Assembly (NCBI GenBank): GCA_964486455.1
Contig: CAZAMP010000023.1
Coordinates: 1 to 64,000 of the forward strand
Source: CAZAMP01 sp964486455
GTDB taxonomy: Bacteria; Eisenbacteria; RBG-16-71-46; CAZAMP01
DNA: 64,000 nucleotides
Reading direction: 5' to 3'
A program made the position numbers and the translations under genes. Positions 1-10,600 of the stretch are shown here, one piece after another; positions within the stretch are counted from its first letter, which is position 1; each line of letters opens with the position of its first letter. Under the pieces are notes generated by a model. It was given only the letters and a program-made list of their open reading frames with translations, made no database searches and was not told the origin of the DNA.

Positions 1-20
1 GCGAGGTCTGTCGCGGTCAT
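1..20 (-). CDS. Start of the next gene of the DISARM-like operon (cut by window edge)
   Basis: An ATG on the minus strand (positions 20-18) begins MTATDLA and runs off the left edge. The ATG overlaps the TGA stop of the upstream helicase gene in an ATGA arrangement, so the two are probably translationally coupled. In class 1 DISARM loci drmD is followed by the adenine methylase gene drmMI, so that is the expected product. Only six and a half codons are visible and nothing in them identifies the protein. Confidence 0.6.
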
Positions 21-3000
21 GAGTCGCCTCCCGGAAGTCGGACCTCGATGCAGATCGGGAAAACCTGTGCCGTGCCGGACAACGTGTGCCGCCGGGGCAG
101 CAGGTGCTTGAGGATCCGCTGGCGCTCCTTCTCGAGCTGCTCTCGAACCTCTTCGTAGTGGCGGCCGCGACGTGCGATCTCCGCTTCCTTGTCCTCGATG
201 GAGCGATTGAGCTGCGCGAGGCGATCGGCATCGGTGAAGAGCTGACCTTGCGTGCGCTCCGCCTGGAGCTTCTCGAGTTCTTGTTCGAGTCGGGCAATCG
301 TATTGCCGGCGATCAAGCTCGAGATCTCACCCTGGCGGCTGCGGTAGCGCTTGTCCTCCTGTTTTCGGGCCTGCCTGTCGTCCAGCACGAGCTGCCTGTT
401 CAGATCGGTTGTGAGCTTCTCGGAGTGCTCCTGAAGAAGGCGGCCGAGGTCGGGTTCGATCTCTTCGAGCAGCGCCCGCGCCCGCTCGTGGTGCGCCTTC
501 TCGTACGTGACGATTCCCCCGCGGAGGTCGAATGCCGGACGGTGCGGCAGCGGTTCGCCTAGTGCGCCATGGTTCACGGGGATCTCCACGGTCTGTATCC
601 AGTGGTGGAACGACTCGCGGAGTTCATTGATTGTCAGCTCCTCGACACTCATGAGCACCAGCGCGTCGGCTCCTTCCGGCACGCCGCCGATCCGCACCGT
701 CCAACGTGAGACCGAATCCCCGGTGCCCGGAAAGCGGAAGCGGGTGAGGGAACTGAGCGCCTTCTGCACCATCGGATGCGAGAGGTGCATCAGAAACAGG
801 TCCGGCCTCGGCGAGAAGATCTTGCGCCCGCCGATCTCCTCGAGGAAGGGCACCAAGTTGAATGCCACGCGGACAACCGGGCCTCGGGTGTTCATCCCAG
901 TCGGGCGGCGGAGTGAATCGTCGATGACCTCGCTCCAACCCGGCAGGCCGGGATTGAGAATCCGGCAGGTTCTCGTATCTTCGGAGCAATCGAGCTGCGG
1001 CCGGCCCGCGCGGATGGCCATCGCGGCCTCCAGGGTATCGCGAAGGGCCTGAGGGTCGAGATCGACTTCGGTGGCGACGGCCTCAAGATCGCGAAGCGCG
1101 CCCGCATCATCATCGCCCCCGGCTACCGTGTCATCGGCGTCGATGACGGCTCGACCGCGCGCCGCTCTCACCCGGTTGTCCAGGTCGTGTCGCACCGACT
1201 CGACGTCTTCTCCCTGGATGAGTCGCCGGTGAACGGCCTCGTCGAAGATCTCGTTGACCGAGCCCAGGTCTTCACGAATCTCGTCCGCCTTGCGGATCAC
1301 ATGGGCAAGGAACTTCAAGTCGTGATCTTCTTGGCTCACGAAGTGATGTACGGTCACGTCACGTGCCTGGCTGTGCCTGTCGAGCCGACCGTTTCGCTGC
1401 TCGAGCCTGGCAGGGTTCCACGGGCAGTCATAGTGAAGGAGATAACGGGCCGTGCGTTGAAGGTTCAGTCCTTCGGCCGCCGCGTCTGTGGCGAGCAGAA
1501 TGCGGACGGAGTGGTCCGGGTCGTTAAAGGCGAGCTTGATGGGCTCCCGCTCGTGCTCGTCCATGCCGCCAAAAAGGATCAGGATGCGGTTATCCTCGTA
1601 CCGCTCGCGCAGGCGGCGGACGAGATAGTCGAGCGTGGTCTTGTACTCGGTAAAGATGATAAGCCGCTCGTCGTCGCGCCAGCGTCCGTCGTTCAGGAGC
1701 AGCTTGTCGATCAGTGAGAGGAGCGCGTCGAAGCGAGCGTCGTGGGTTGGATCTTGATCCACGAGGGCCGCGCCCGCGGCGTCGAGTCCGAGGGCCGCAA
1801 CGGCGCCATCGAGACGAGCGACTTCTGCCTCGAGGTCACCCGCAACCGCCTTGAGCCACGATCCGACGACCGTCGCTGCGGTCTCTTCCCGTTTCTGCGC
1901 CTCGCGATCGTCGCCGGTATCCTGGCGGACGCTCCGCTCGGCGGCGGCCACGTCGCTGTCGCTCGCCGCCTCCGCCTCGGCCAGTCCCTCCTTGCTGCGC
2001 CGCCACGACTCAGCGAACGCGGTCGGACAGCTCAGGAGCCGCTTGCCGAGGATCTCGACCGCAAAGCCACCCGCATGCCGGCGCCGGTGTTCTCCAGATG
2101 CCATGAGCTTTCGTACCGCCAGCCGAAACGCCGCGAACGCGGCACCGAGTTCCGCTTCTTGTGGCGACAGGTTGAGCAGCAGCGCTGCCGGAGGGCGCCG
2201 GGCGCAGAACTTGGGTGGATCCGTCCGGGCATTGATCTCGCGTTTGAGCCGGCGGAGCACAATCTGACGCACGCGATTTCGTTCGGCGGGTTTGAGTTCG
2301 TTCGTCCGGCTGAAGCGCACAGGGTCGAGTATCTCGAGAAGACCCGTGAAGCAGCGCGTGTGTCCGTTGTGGGGCGTGGCGCTCAGGAAGATGCGGTGCT
2401 CGAACTGTGGGGCCAGCAGGCGGAGCATGCGGCACAGGTCGCTGTCGTCGCCGAATGCGGACGGCATGAGATTGTGGCACTCGTCGACGATCAGGAGATC
2501 CCACGGGAGATGTGGGGAACCTTCGGGCGTGCGACAGGTGGCCAGGAACTGCTCGAGAATGTCGTCCTGCCGGAGATAGTGGTAGGAGGAGATGATCCGA
2601 CTGAAGGATCGCCATGGGTTGGCATCCATTCCGAGACGTTGCCGGAGCTTGTGCGTCTCAGCTCGGTCGACCAGGTCGAAATGGAGGGAGAACTTGTCCC
2701 ACAGCTCATCGCGCTGCCACTGCAGCCGGAGTGACGCGGGCGTCAAAATGAGGACGCGCTGGACGCGCCGGCGCAACAGGAGTTCTCGCAGGATCAGGCC
2801 CGCCTCGATCGTCTTTCCCAGCCCGACGTCGTCGGCGATCAGCAAGTTGACCCGTGGCATGCGCAGGGCCTTCAAGAGCGGCACCAGTTGGTAGTCGTCT
2901 AACTGGATCGCCCCGTGAAACGGGCTCGAGATAGGGAGGCGATCGACGGGGCCCCTACCGTCGGGATCCAAGTAGGGTGTGGTGGCGGTCCACCTCGCGG

Positions 3001-3274
3001 CGCGGAGAAGGGCGTCGAAGTCGTCGGGCGGCATGGGGGAGGTCGCGGAGATGTTTGGCAGGGCGGTTGGCTCCAGCAGGTCTCCTCGGGGTTCGAGTTC
3101 CCAGACCAACCTGTTTTCCAGCGGAAGTTGATCGTCCTTGTACTCCAGGTGGACGAGGTGAAGCCTGCCCGTCTCACCGTCAAAGGGCTCAACGGCGGCT
3201 ACGACGGCGCGACGGTTACGCACCGTGGCGAACATCCCGACCCGGGGAAGCGAGGTTGCCGTGTCCACTGCCAT
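17..3274 (-). CDS. drmD: DISARM-type SNF2-like helicase DrmD
   Basis: A 1085-aa SF2/SNF2 ATPase. The N-terminus carries the paired pattern VGMFATVRNRRAVVAAVEP and HLVHLEY that I associate with DrmD. A Walker A GLGKT lies near residues 151-155, a DECH box near 264-267, and motif III is SATPHNGH. The second RecA-like lobe carries LLATDAAAEGLNLQ and the arginine-finger block RNGRLDRHSQ. The C-terminal part is charged and coiled-coil rich. In class 1 DISARM, DrmD joins DrmMI, DrmA, DrmB and DrmC in restricting methyl-different phage DNA in the cytoplasm. The stop overlaps the next ATG by 4 bp, and a small gene sits 74 bp upstream. DrmA, DrmB and DrmC lie outside the window if present, so a lone DrmD-like helicase cannot be excluded. 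Confidence 0.85.
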   Translation of the reverse strand: MAVDTATSLPRVGMFATVRNRRAVVAAVEPFDGETGRLHLVHLEYKDDQLPLENRLVWELEPRGDLLEPTALPNISATSPMPPDDFDALLRAARWTATTPYLDPDGRGPVDRLPISSPFHGAIQLDDYQLVPLLKALRMPRVNLLIADDVGLGKTIEAGLILRELLLRRRVQRVLILTPASLRLQWQRDELWDKFSLHFDLVDRAETHKLRQRLGMDANPWRSFSRIISSYHYLRQDDILEQFLATCRTPEGSPHLPWDLLIVDECHNLMPSAFGDDSDLCRMLRLLAPQFEHRIFLSATPHNGHTRCFTGLLEILDPVRFSRTNELKPAERNRVRQIVLRRLKREINARTDPPKFCARRPPAALLLNLSPQEAELGAAFAAFRLAVRKLMASGEHRRRHAGGFAVEILGKRLLSCPTAFAESWRRSKEGLAEAEAASDSDVAAAERSVRQDTGDDREAQKREETAATVVGSWLKAVAGDLEAEVARLDGAVAALGLDAAGAALVDQDPTHDARFDALLSLIDKLLLNDGRWRDDERLIIFTEYKTTLDYLVRRLRERYEDNRILILFGGMDEHEREPIKLAFNDPDHSVRILLATDAAAEGLNLQRTARYLLHYDCPWNPARLEQRNGRLDRHSQARDVTVHHFVSQEDHDLKFLAHVIRKADEIREDLGSVNEIFDEAVHRRLIQGEDVESVRHDLDNRVRAARGRAVIDADDTVAGGDDDAGALRDLEAVATEVDLDPQALRDTLEAAMAIRAGRPQLDCSEDTRTCRILNPGLPGWSEVIDDSLRRPTGMNTRGPVVRVAFNLVPFLEEIGGRKIFSPRPDLFLMHLSHPMVQKALSSLTRFRFPGTGDSVSRWTVRIGGVPEGADALVLMSVEELTINELRESFHHWIQTVEIPVNHGALGEPLPHRPAFDLRGGIVTYEKAHHERARALLEEIEPDLGRLLQEHSEKLTTDLNRQLVLDDRQARKQEDKRYRSRQGEISSLIAGNTIARLEQELEKLQAERTQGQLFTDADRLAQLNRSIEDKEAEIARRGRHYEEVREQLEKERQRILKHLLPRRHTLSGTAQVFPICIEVRLPGGDS

Positions 3275-3348
3275 TGATGTCTTTCCTCTCCTACACGCCG
3301 TTTCCCTTCGGCGCCGCGATCCCGCTGCCGACGTGATTCGATGGCCGA

Positions 3349-3768
3349 TCAGAAGGTGCCAATGCTCTTCGGCTCCCAGTGAACCTCGATCATCAGGTCT
3401 TGAGCGTCCTTGGCCGGTAGGAGTTCATTGGGGATGTACGGTTCGCCTATCTCGTAGTCGTCGATCTCGTCAGCGGGCCTGAAGCGAACAGTCCGGGTTT
3501 TCTCTTGGTACCGCTCTACGCACGAAGTGATGGGTCTGAATCTCAGATTGGGCTCTTTCAGTGCTTGTTCGCGCGTCAGGCATTGATAGGTGGCTTCCTC
3601 GTTGGGCGTGAGGGCGACTCCAACCCAGATCTTCCCCGGCCAGGGCTCAGGGACGCGCCACTTCGGCACATAGAGAGAGAACTTGGTTCCCTCGTCCGTG
3701 ACAAGTTCCCAGCGGAGTTTCTGGTCAGTCTCCTTCGATGACCGCATGAGGGATAGCTCGAACAACAT
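3349..3768 (-). CDS. Small hypothetical protein upstream of drmD
   Basis: A 139-aa soluble protein with no signal peptide or membrane segment. Its ATG follows a clear GGGAGG Shine-Dalgarno at 5-6 nt. I do not recognise a named family. The core SLYVPKWRVPEPWPGKIWV and the acidic tail PADEIDDYEIGEPYIP read as a compact beta-rich domain. It lies 74 bp upstream of the helicase on the same strand, so it is probably the first gene of the defence operon. Gene position suggests an accessory or regulatory role in DISARM, but no catalytic motif supports this. The coding potential itself looks sound because of the RBS and the codon use. Confidence 0.7.
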   Translation of the reverse strand: MLFELSLMRSSKETDQKLRWELVTDEGTKFSLYVPKWRVPEPWPGKIWVGVALTPNEEATYQCLTREQALKEPNLRFRPITSCVERYQEKTRTVRFRPADEIDDYEIGEPYIPNELLPAKDAQDLMIEVHWEPKSIGTF

Positions 3769-4347
3769 TCAGACCTCCCATCGTTCGTGCAACGTTCGAC
3801 AGCGGATTTGCTAGAAAGCCTATCGATGTCGGCAGGCAGAACCAAATCTCCAGAGATAGATTTGAAGCTTGAAGTATTAACATCGCTTCGTGTTGCCGCA
3901 AGCAGTTTCTCCAGGCGCGGCCGCCCTCATGCGCCTGAGCAGTACGTGGGGTCGAAGAGGCTATGAGCAGCCTAGATGGCGAGTCTCGGAATTCCGATAG
4001 CGATGTGTGGACAAATCAAGATCGCTGTTGCTTTGTGAAGTCCTGCAATCGGTCGGGGCATCCGACGCCCATTTGGAGCCACACGTGATGAGGTCTGCCG
4101 GGCCATGCAGCGACGGCTCTTCGGCCTCGACGCACATCAGGTATGCGCCTCACTTTCATTGTCGTGAATTTTCCGAGTGCTCCGAAAGAAGTCGATCATG
4201 TTGACGAGTTTCTCGATGAGACCCTCGGGCAGCTCATTTCCCCGCAAGAGGCCTTCGAAGCTCGCGTCGGTCTCGCTTCGTAAATGGCGGTCGTGTCATA
4301 AATGCTCCCTGGCGAATGCGCGATTCGAGCACGGCAAACTGAAGCTG
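3769..4347. other. Intergenic region upstream of the defence operon
   Basis: About 580 bp without an intact gene. It should hold the promoter of the minus-strand defence operon. An AT-richer stretch at 3840-3890 includes the inverted pair AAATCT and AGATTT around 3844-3866. I could not identify a convincing -35/-10 pair. The only coding trace is a short minus-strand remnant at 4137-4295. I saw no hairpin with a T-tract after the RND gene that ends at 4348. Confidence 0.5.
4137..4295 (-). pseudogene. Possible C-terminal remnant of a degraded gene
   Basis: An open minus-strand stretch of 52 codons ends in TGA and has no start codon or RBS. Its translation includes ETDASFEGLLRGNELPEGL followed by IEKLVNMIDFF, which has the composition and helical periodicity of real protein rather than of an antisense shadow. 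It is closed upstream by an in-frame TGA. It lies between the defence operon and the efflux operon, a likely place for a deletion scar. The parent family is not recognised and a chance ORF is possible. Confidence 0.3.
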
Positions 4348-7300
4348 CTATGCGGCGGCCCCTTCATCCACCGCCCGCCGCCGGAACAACCGCCAGAAGA
4401 TTCGCTTCACCCACGCCGCGAATCTCCTCCACACCCAGTCCGTCCGGATGCAGAAATAGTAGAGGGGCGGCATGCAAACGAGCAGCAACAGTGTCGACGA
4501 CGCGAGCCCGCCGATCGATGAGAGCGCGAGGTTCTCCCAGATGTCCTTTCCTTCCCGCTCACCGAATTTCACGAGAAGCGGCGAGAGGCCTACGATGGTT
4601 GTAAGCGACGTCAGGAGCACCGAGCGAAGCCGAATGCGCGTCCCACGCGCGACGGCCCGTCGTAGGAGCGCCGCGCGCTCATTTCCCGGTAGCACCCACA
4701 GGTCGGTGCCGCCGAGCTGCTTCCTGCCGCCGCGGAAGAGTGCCGCGTCGCCGGTCGGATCTCCGCCGAGCTTCGCCTTGAGGATCAGCGTCGCCTCGGT
4801 GCGGTAGCGGCTGATGAGCAGGATGGCGTTGTTCACCACGATCCCGAAGAGCAGCACGAGCCCGATCCGCGCCGACGAATCGAACGAGGAGTCGGTGAGC
4901 CAGAAGATCATGATCACACCGACCAGCGCGAGCGGCACCGACAGAAGAACCATGATCGGCAGCGTCACCGATTCGAAGAGCGCGGCCAGCACCATGAAGA
5001 TGAACGCAAGCGCGAGCAGCAGCGTCATCGTGAGCTCTTCTTCCTCCTCTTCGGTGAAGAAGATACGTTCGGCCTCCTCAGCGGAGTAGCCGTAGGGCAG
5101 CTCGAGCCCGTCGAGCACTTGCTTGATGAATGCCTCGCGCATGCGGTCGGTGCCCACGTACTCCCAGTTGAGGTTCACCGTGTAGCGCTGGTTCTCCCGG
5201 GTGACGGGTCCGCTCAGCGGTTGCTGTCGGATCGAGGCAAGGTCGCCCACCCGGATCTTCTTGCCGTTAGGGGCCGTCACCACAGCCGACGCAACGTCCG
5301 AGAACTCGATCTCTTCGGAATCGAGAAACGCAAGCTGCACGCGTTCCTGTTCGCCGTCTATGAGCATGGACCACGGGATGTCGACGCCCAGGAGTCGTCG
5401 AAGATGCCCCGTGAACATCGCTACCGACAGGCCGTTCTCGGCCAGGCGATTGCGATCGACAATGATCACCGTTTCGTCCGATGAGGCCTCGAAGCGCCCG
5501 CCGGTCGTGATCCGCGTGTTTCGGGCACGACGGTTGCGCTGGATGTGGCGCATGGCGTTCTCAGCGATGTCGTTGAGGCGCCGCGAGTTGTATCCGGTGA
5601 TCTTCACCGTGGAATTCAGCATCGCTCCGCCGAAGTTCCCCTTCACGTAGGCCTGTTCGGCGAAGCCGCGGATGAAGATGGACGAGCCGCCTGTCTGGTC
5701 CGCCTGCTCCGCCAGAAGGGAGCGATAGAGCATCGGGGTTTCGGTCTTGAGCAGCTCATCCTCGAATTCAACGCGGATGTAGCCGCCGTCGCCCCATGTC
5801 ACCATCCGCATGCGTGCGCCGTCGGGGACGGGCATGAGCGATTCTTCGAACTTCCACAGCGTTTCGGACGCGACGGCGACGTCGGTTCCGGCCGGCATCT
5901 GGAGATAGAGGAAGAGCTCCTCCCGGTCGGGGATCCGCCAGAAACCGCCCTTGATGACCTTGTCCTTGTACGTGAACCCGGACCAGATCAGGAGCGCGGT
6001 CGTGGCCGGGAGGATGATCCACCAGAGCTTTTGCCCCCAGGCGAAGACGCGCTCAATGAAGCGCGGTTCCACGTCGAGCTCCGCGCGGTCTTCCACGTAC
6101 GATTCGATCTCGTTCTCATCCGTAACCTCGTGACTGCCGTCCGAGGATTTGCGGACCAGCGAACGCGCCCACGCCTGATTGAGCACGACCGGCACCCAGC
6201 CGAACGCTACGAAGATTGACGCCCCCATGGCCGTGGCCACGGAGATCGCGAGCGGCACGTAGTAGAGCGCGAGCCTGCCCGAGAGGAAGATGAACGACAG
6301 AAATGCCACCATCGTCGTGAACGTCGTCGCGAGAATCGGGAAGGTCACCTCGTGCGTTCCCGAGACGATCATGCGCACCGCCACGCGAAGCTTCGACTTC
6401 CACGAGAGGTCGTCGTTGTCCGCGCGCGCCAGCGCAGTGAGACGGCGGTGGATCGAATCGAGCACGAGAATGCTGTTGTCGAGAATCAGGCCGAAACAAA
6501 CGGTGAGTCCGCTGATGGTCACGAAGTTCACGCTCAGCTTGAAGAAATAGAACATGCTGAGCGAGATGACGATCGCGAAGAGGATCGATCCGATCACGAT
6601 CGCGGTCAGTTTGACTTGCCGGAGCGTTGCGGCCAGTAGGACGAAGAGAATCGCGAGGATGGCGAGTGATCGGTAGACCAGCTCGACCAGTTTCTCTTCG
6701 AGTTCTTCGCCCTGGTCTTCCGTCACGTAGAAGTCGACCTCGAATGGGACGGCCGCATCGATTTCCGGCAGCGCCTCCCGGAGCGTCCGGCTCACGGTGA
6801 CGGAGTTCGACCCGCTTCGCTTGTCGACCGAGATCCACACGACGTTCTGCCCGTTGGCGCGGACAAGCACAGTGGGGTCTTCGTAGTCGGGTGTCACCTT
6901 GCCGAGCATGCCGAGCGTGTAGGATCGTCCGCCCCGACGGGAGACGACCGCTCGCTCGAGCGCACGGAGGTCCAGCGGTTGGCGGAGCGCCACGAGCCGC
7001 TCTTCGCCGTCCTTCCGGATCGCGCCCGCGCCGGACAAATCGTCGAGGCCCATGACGGCGCCGAAGATCTCGTCCGCGGTGATGCCATAGTGGTCGAGGC
7101 GTTCGCGATCGAGAAGGATTCGGACGATGGGTTGCCCACCCCCGTTGACGCGGGCGTCGGCCACGCCTTCCAGCGCCAGAATCTGTGGCAGAATCCACGT
7201 GTCGGCGTTCTCGCGAAGCTCATTGGGTTCGAGAGGTGACTCCAGGTTTACCGCGAAGAACTCCTCGGTTCGGAACTCTTCCGGAACGTACGGCAGTATC

Positions 7301-7674
7301 TGAGGCTGGTCGGCGTTCAGCGGGAGATTCCGCCGCACCGAGCCCAGCTGTTCGTTGATCTCGAGGCGCGCGAACTCGATGTCGATGTTTCGGCGGAATG
7401 AAATCTCCACTTGGGATTGGCCCGCGCGCGAGGTGGAGCTCAGTTTCTCGATGCCGTGGACGCGGCGCACGGCCTCCTCGATCGGTAGCGTGATGGAGCG
7501 CTGTACGGCCTTCGGTGATGCGCCGCGCCACCGGGTCTGGATGGTCAGCGTCGGCAGCGATACTTCCGGGATGGCTTCGATCGGCAGTCGCGGCAACGCA
7601 TAGATGCCCAGGACGACGAAGGCGGTAAAGATCATCCACGTCGTCACGGTGTGCCGGACGAAGAAGCGGGTCAT
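4348..7674 (-). CDS. RND efflux permease, second of a pair
   Basis: An 1108-aa inner-membrane RND/HAE1-type transporter, normal length for the AcrB/MdtB family. The N-terminal helix TTWMIFTAFVVLGIYALP is followed by the porter motif PEVSLPTLTIQTRWRGASP. The TM4 region reads FGLILDNSILVLDSI, with one acidic residue where AcrB has two (Asp-Asp). The TM10 region reads FGIVVNNAILLISRYR. Its ATG overlaps the stop of the upstream permease gene (ATGA), so the two are translationally coupled. With that permease and the adaptor it probably forms a tripartite pump using the proton gradient. The substrate cannot be read from sequence. No outer-membrane TolC-like gene is present in this operon. Confidence 0.9.
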   Translation of the reverse strand: MTRFFVRHTVTTWMIFTAFVVLGIYALPRLPIEAIPEVSLPTLTIQTRWRGASPKAVQRSITLPIEEAVRRVHGIEKLSSTSRAGQSQVEISFRRNIDIEFARLEINEQLGSVRRNLPLNADQPQILPYVPEEFRTEEFFAVNLESPLEPNELRENADTWILPQILALEGVADARVNGGGQPIVRILLDRERLDHYGITADEIFGAVMGLDDLSGAGAIRKDGEERLVALRQPLDLRALERAVVSRRGGRSYTLGMLGKVTPDYEDPTVLVRANGQNVVWISVDKRSGSNSVTVSRTLREALPEIDAAVPFEVDFYVTEDQGEELEEKLVELVYRSLAILAILFVLLAATLRQVKLTAIVIGSILFAIVISLSMFYFFKLSVNFVTISGLTVCFGLILDNSILVLDSIHRRLTALARADNDDLSWKSKLRVAVRMIVSGTHEVTFPILATTFTTMVAFLSFIFLSGRLALYYVPLAISVATAMGASIFVAFGWVPVVLNQAWARSLVRKSSDGSHEVTDENEIESYVEDRAELDVEPRFIERVFAWGQKLWWIILPATTALLIWSGFTYKDKVIKGGFWRIPDREELFLYLQMPAGTDVAVASETLWKFEESLMPVPDGARMRMVTWGDGGYIRVEFEDELLKTETPMLYRSLLAEQADQTGGSSIFIRGFAEQAYVKGNFGGAMLNSTVKITGYNSRRLNDIAENAMRHIQRNRRARNTRITTGGRFEASSDETVIIVDRNRLAENGLSVAMFTGHLRRLLGVDIPWSMLIDGEQERVQLAFLDSEEIEFSDVASAVVTAPNGKKIRVGDLASIRQQPLSGPVTRENQRYTVNLNWEYVGTDRMREAFIKQVLDGLELPYGYSAEEAERIFFTEEEEEELTMTLLLALAFIFMVLAALFESVTLPIMVLLSVPLALVGVIMIFWLTDSSFDSSARIGLVLLFGIVVNNAILLISRYRTEATLILKAKLGGDPTGDAALFRGGRKQLGGTDLWVLPGNERAALLRRAVARGTRIRLRSVLLTSLTTIVGLSPLLVKFGEREGKDIWENLALSSIGGLASSTLLLLVCMPPLYYFCIRTDWVWRRFAAWVKRIFWRLFRRRAVDEGAAA

Positions 7675-10600
7675 GCGGCCTCCCCGGCTCCCTCCTCAAC
7701 GTCGCGGTTGCCCCGGATCTTGTGCGCGACCTCGTAGAGGATCGGTGTGTAGAAGAGCGTGAGAAACGTCGTGAGCGTGAGCCCGCCGATGATAGTGATC
7801 GCGAGCGGCCGCTGAAGCTGTTCACCGGAGCCGATGCCGATCGCCATCGGCAGAAGCGCCAGCACCGTCGTCGCGCTGGTCATGAGGATCGGCCGGAGTC
7901 GGAGCCGGCTGGCTTCGAGCACGGCAGCGTGTCCGTCCATCCCCTCCGATCTCAGGCGACGCATCGTGTCAACCTTGACGATCGCGTCGTTTACCGCGAT
8001 GCCGAGAAGCGCCACGGCTCCGATCAGTGAGAGAATGTTGAGCGATCCGCCGGTGACCCAGACGGCGACCGTCGCGCCCGCGAGTCCGATCGGGATCACC
8101 GCTGCGATGAGAAGCGGATCCAGGAACGATTCGAACTGTGCGGCGAGAATCATGTAGACGAGCAGTATCGCGAGCACCATTGCCCACAGTAGGTCCTGGA
8201 AGCTCCGTCGGATCGCGTCCTGCTCACCGGCCTGTACGAGCCTCACGCCGCCGGGCATGTCCATCTCGTCCGCGACCTTCATCGCGTCCTTCCAGACGGC
8301 GCCGATCGAGCGGTCCCGTACGTCGCCGTTGATGGACACCATCCGCCGCTGGTTCCGGCGGACGAGCTCGCGAACCGGCCGCTCCTCGCTCAGCTTGAGA
8401 AGCGAACGCAGCGGCACGGCGGTCGCTTCGCCGCCCAGATCACTCAGCCCGGATGAGGCCAGGGTTTCACCGGCGCTTCCGCTCGCCGGTAGATTCACCG
8501 GCGAGTCGAGGACGGCCCTGAGATCACGCCGCTTCTCCAGCGGGAGGCGCACGGAAATGTCGATGCGCTGCTCGACCTCGTTGAACGTTGTGGCCTCGAC
8601 GCCCGAGATCCGGTTGCGCACCTCGGTGGCGATGTACGAGGGGTCGAGTCCTCGCCGAAGGATCTCTTCCCGGTCGAGTCGCACGACAAGGTTTGGCGTG
8701 CCCAGCACGCGATCGACCTGAAGGTCCTCCAAGCCATCGACGTCCTGGAGCTGCTCGGCGAGAGCGTCCGCCACCTCGACCGCCGTGTGCGGCTCTTCCG
8801 AGATCACACCGAGCGTGAACGGCGCGTCACCCGTCGAGAGAATCTCACCCAGCCCGATCCCTTCCTCACGAAACGCGAAGTTGGCCTCGGGAATGTTGGT
8901 CAGTCGCTCGGTCAGCTCGCTCTGCACGCGTTCGGCATCGCGGTGACGCCCGCGCCCGGACTCCAGGATGATGCGGATCCGCGACGTGTTCGGCGCGGCG
9001 TAGTCCTGCATCGCCGCAAGCGTCCGCTCCGTTCGTCCGGCCTGCGAGAAGACGTGACGCACGGCGTCGTCGGCCTCGATCCAGTCGGCGAGCTCGGCCG
9101 TGGTTGCGATCGTTTCCTCGAGCGGGGTCCCTGGAGCGAGCTCCAGCTCGAGCCTCAAGTTGGCGGAGCTTCGTTCGGGCATGAAGCTACTCGTGAGGTT
9201 GGCTCCGATGACCACGCAGGCGAGGAGCCCGACGCTGAGAGCGATGAGCATCGGCACGGGCTTCCGGAGCGTTCGAATGAGCGCGCCGTGGTAGACGCGA
9301 TAGAAGCCGTTGAAGGCGTTCTCGAAGGTCTTGAAGAGCCCGCGCGGCCCCCGCGTCGTGATGCGAAGCACGCGCGCCGCCAGCATGGGCTGAAGAAGAA
9401 GCGCCGCCGCCACCGATACCAGGAGCGAGAAGGTGACGGTGAGCGCCTGGTCGCGGAAGAATGCTCCGGCGATTCCGGGCACGTAGACAACGGGGAAGAA
9501 GACGGCGACGGTCGTGAGCGTCGCGGCGATCACCGCGCGCGCGATCTCCTTCGTTCCTTTCTCCGCGCCCAGCGCGACGATCTGCCTTTCGGCCACGCGC
9601 GGCGTGACGAACGCGTTGGCGGCACCACCGTTCAGCGCGTCCTCCACACCCGGCGTGCGGCTCTTGGCACCCCGATCGCCGAGGTGGCGTTTGATGTTCT
9701 CGAGGACAACGATGGCGTTGTCGACCAGCATACCGGCCGCGAGCGACAGTCCGCCGAGGCTCATCAGGTTGAGCTTCACCTTGCCGAAGTAGAGCAACGC
9801 GAAGGTGATGAGGATCGCGATGGGGATCGACGTGCCGACGACGATCGGGCTCCGAACGTCCCGCAGGAAGAAGAAGAGAACACAGAACGCGAGCACGGCC
9901 CCGATGATGAGCGATTGTACGAGTCCCTGAAACGACGCGCGCACGTAGTCGGCGTCGCGATAGACGAAGCTGTATCCGAAGTCCCCGTAGTCTCCCGTCA
10001 AGGCTTCGAGCGATCTGTCGAGTTCCTCCGAGACCTTTATCGTGTTCGCTTCGGGTTCCTTGTAGATGAGAATCGAGACGACGCTCTCGCTCCCCAGGAG
10101 CGTGGCGCCCTCCGGCTCCTTCACCGTGTCGACAACTCGGGCGACGTCCTGGACGCGAATGGTCGAACCGCTCTGCTGCGGGATCTCGGTCTCTTCGATC
10201 TCGCGGAGCGTCTCGTACTCCCCGGCGATCCGGAGGCTCAGATGTAGCGGTCCCTGGCGGATCTTCCCGCCGGGAAACGAGACATTGCTGGCCATGAGGG
10301 CGCGCCGGATGTCCTCGATCTCGATCCCGTAGATGGCGAGCTTTGCCGGGTCGGGCTCGACGAGAATCTCCCGGTCCGCGCCGCCGACGACCTCGGCTTG
10401 GCTGATCCCGTCGACCTGCTCGAGCGCCGGCTTCACCACCTCGCGTGCGAAATCGGTGAGCGATTCGATCGGATCGGTTCCCTCGAGCACGAGAATGCTG
10501 ATCGGTCGTGACGTGGGGTCCCACCGCAAAATGACCGGGCGGTCCGCGTCCTCGGGAAAGTCCTCACGAAACGCCACGCGGTCGATGGCTTCCCGCAGGT

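Noticed and set aside
8787..10247. A 486-codon plus-strand frame inside the RND permease gene
   Set aside because: Antisense to conserved RND sequence, highly charged, no RBS or domain.
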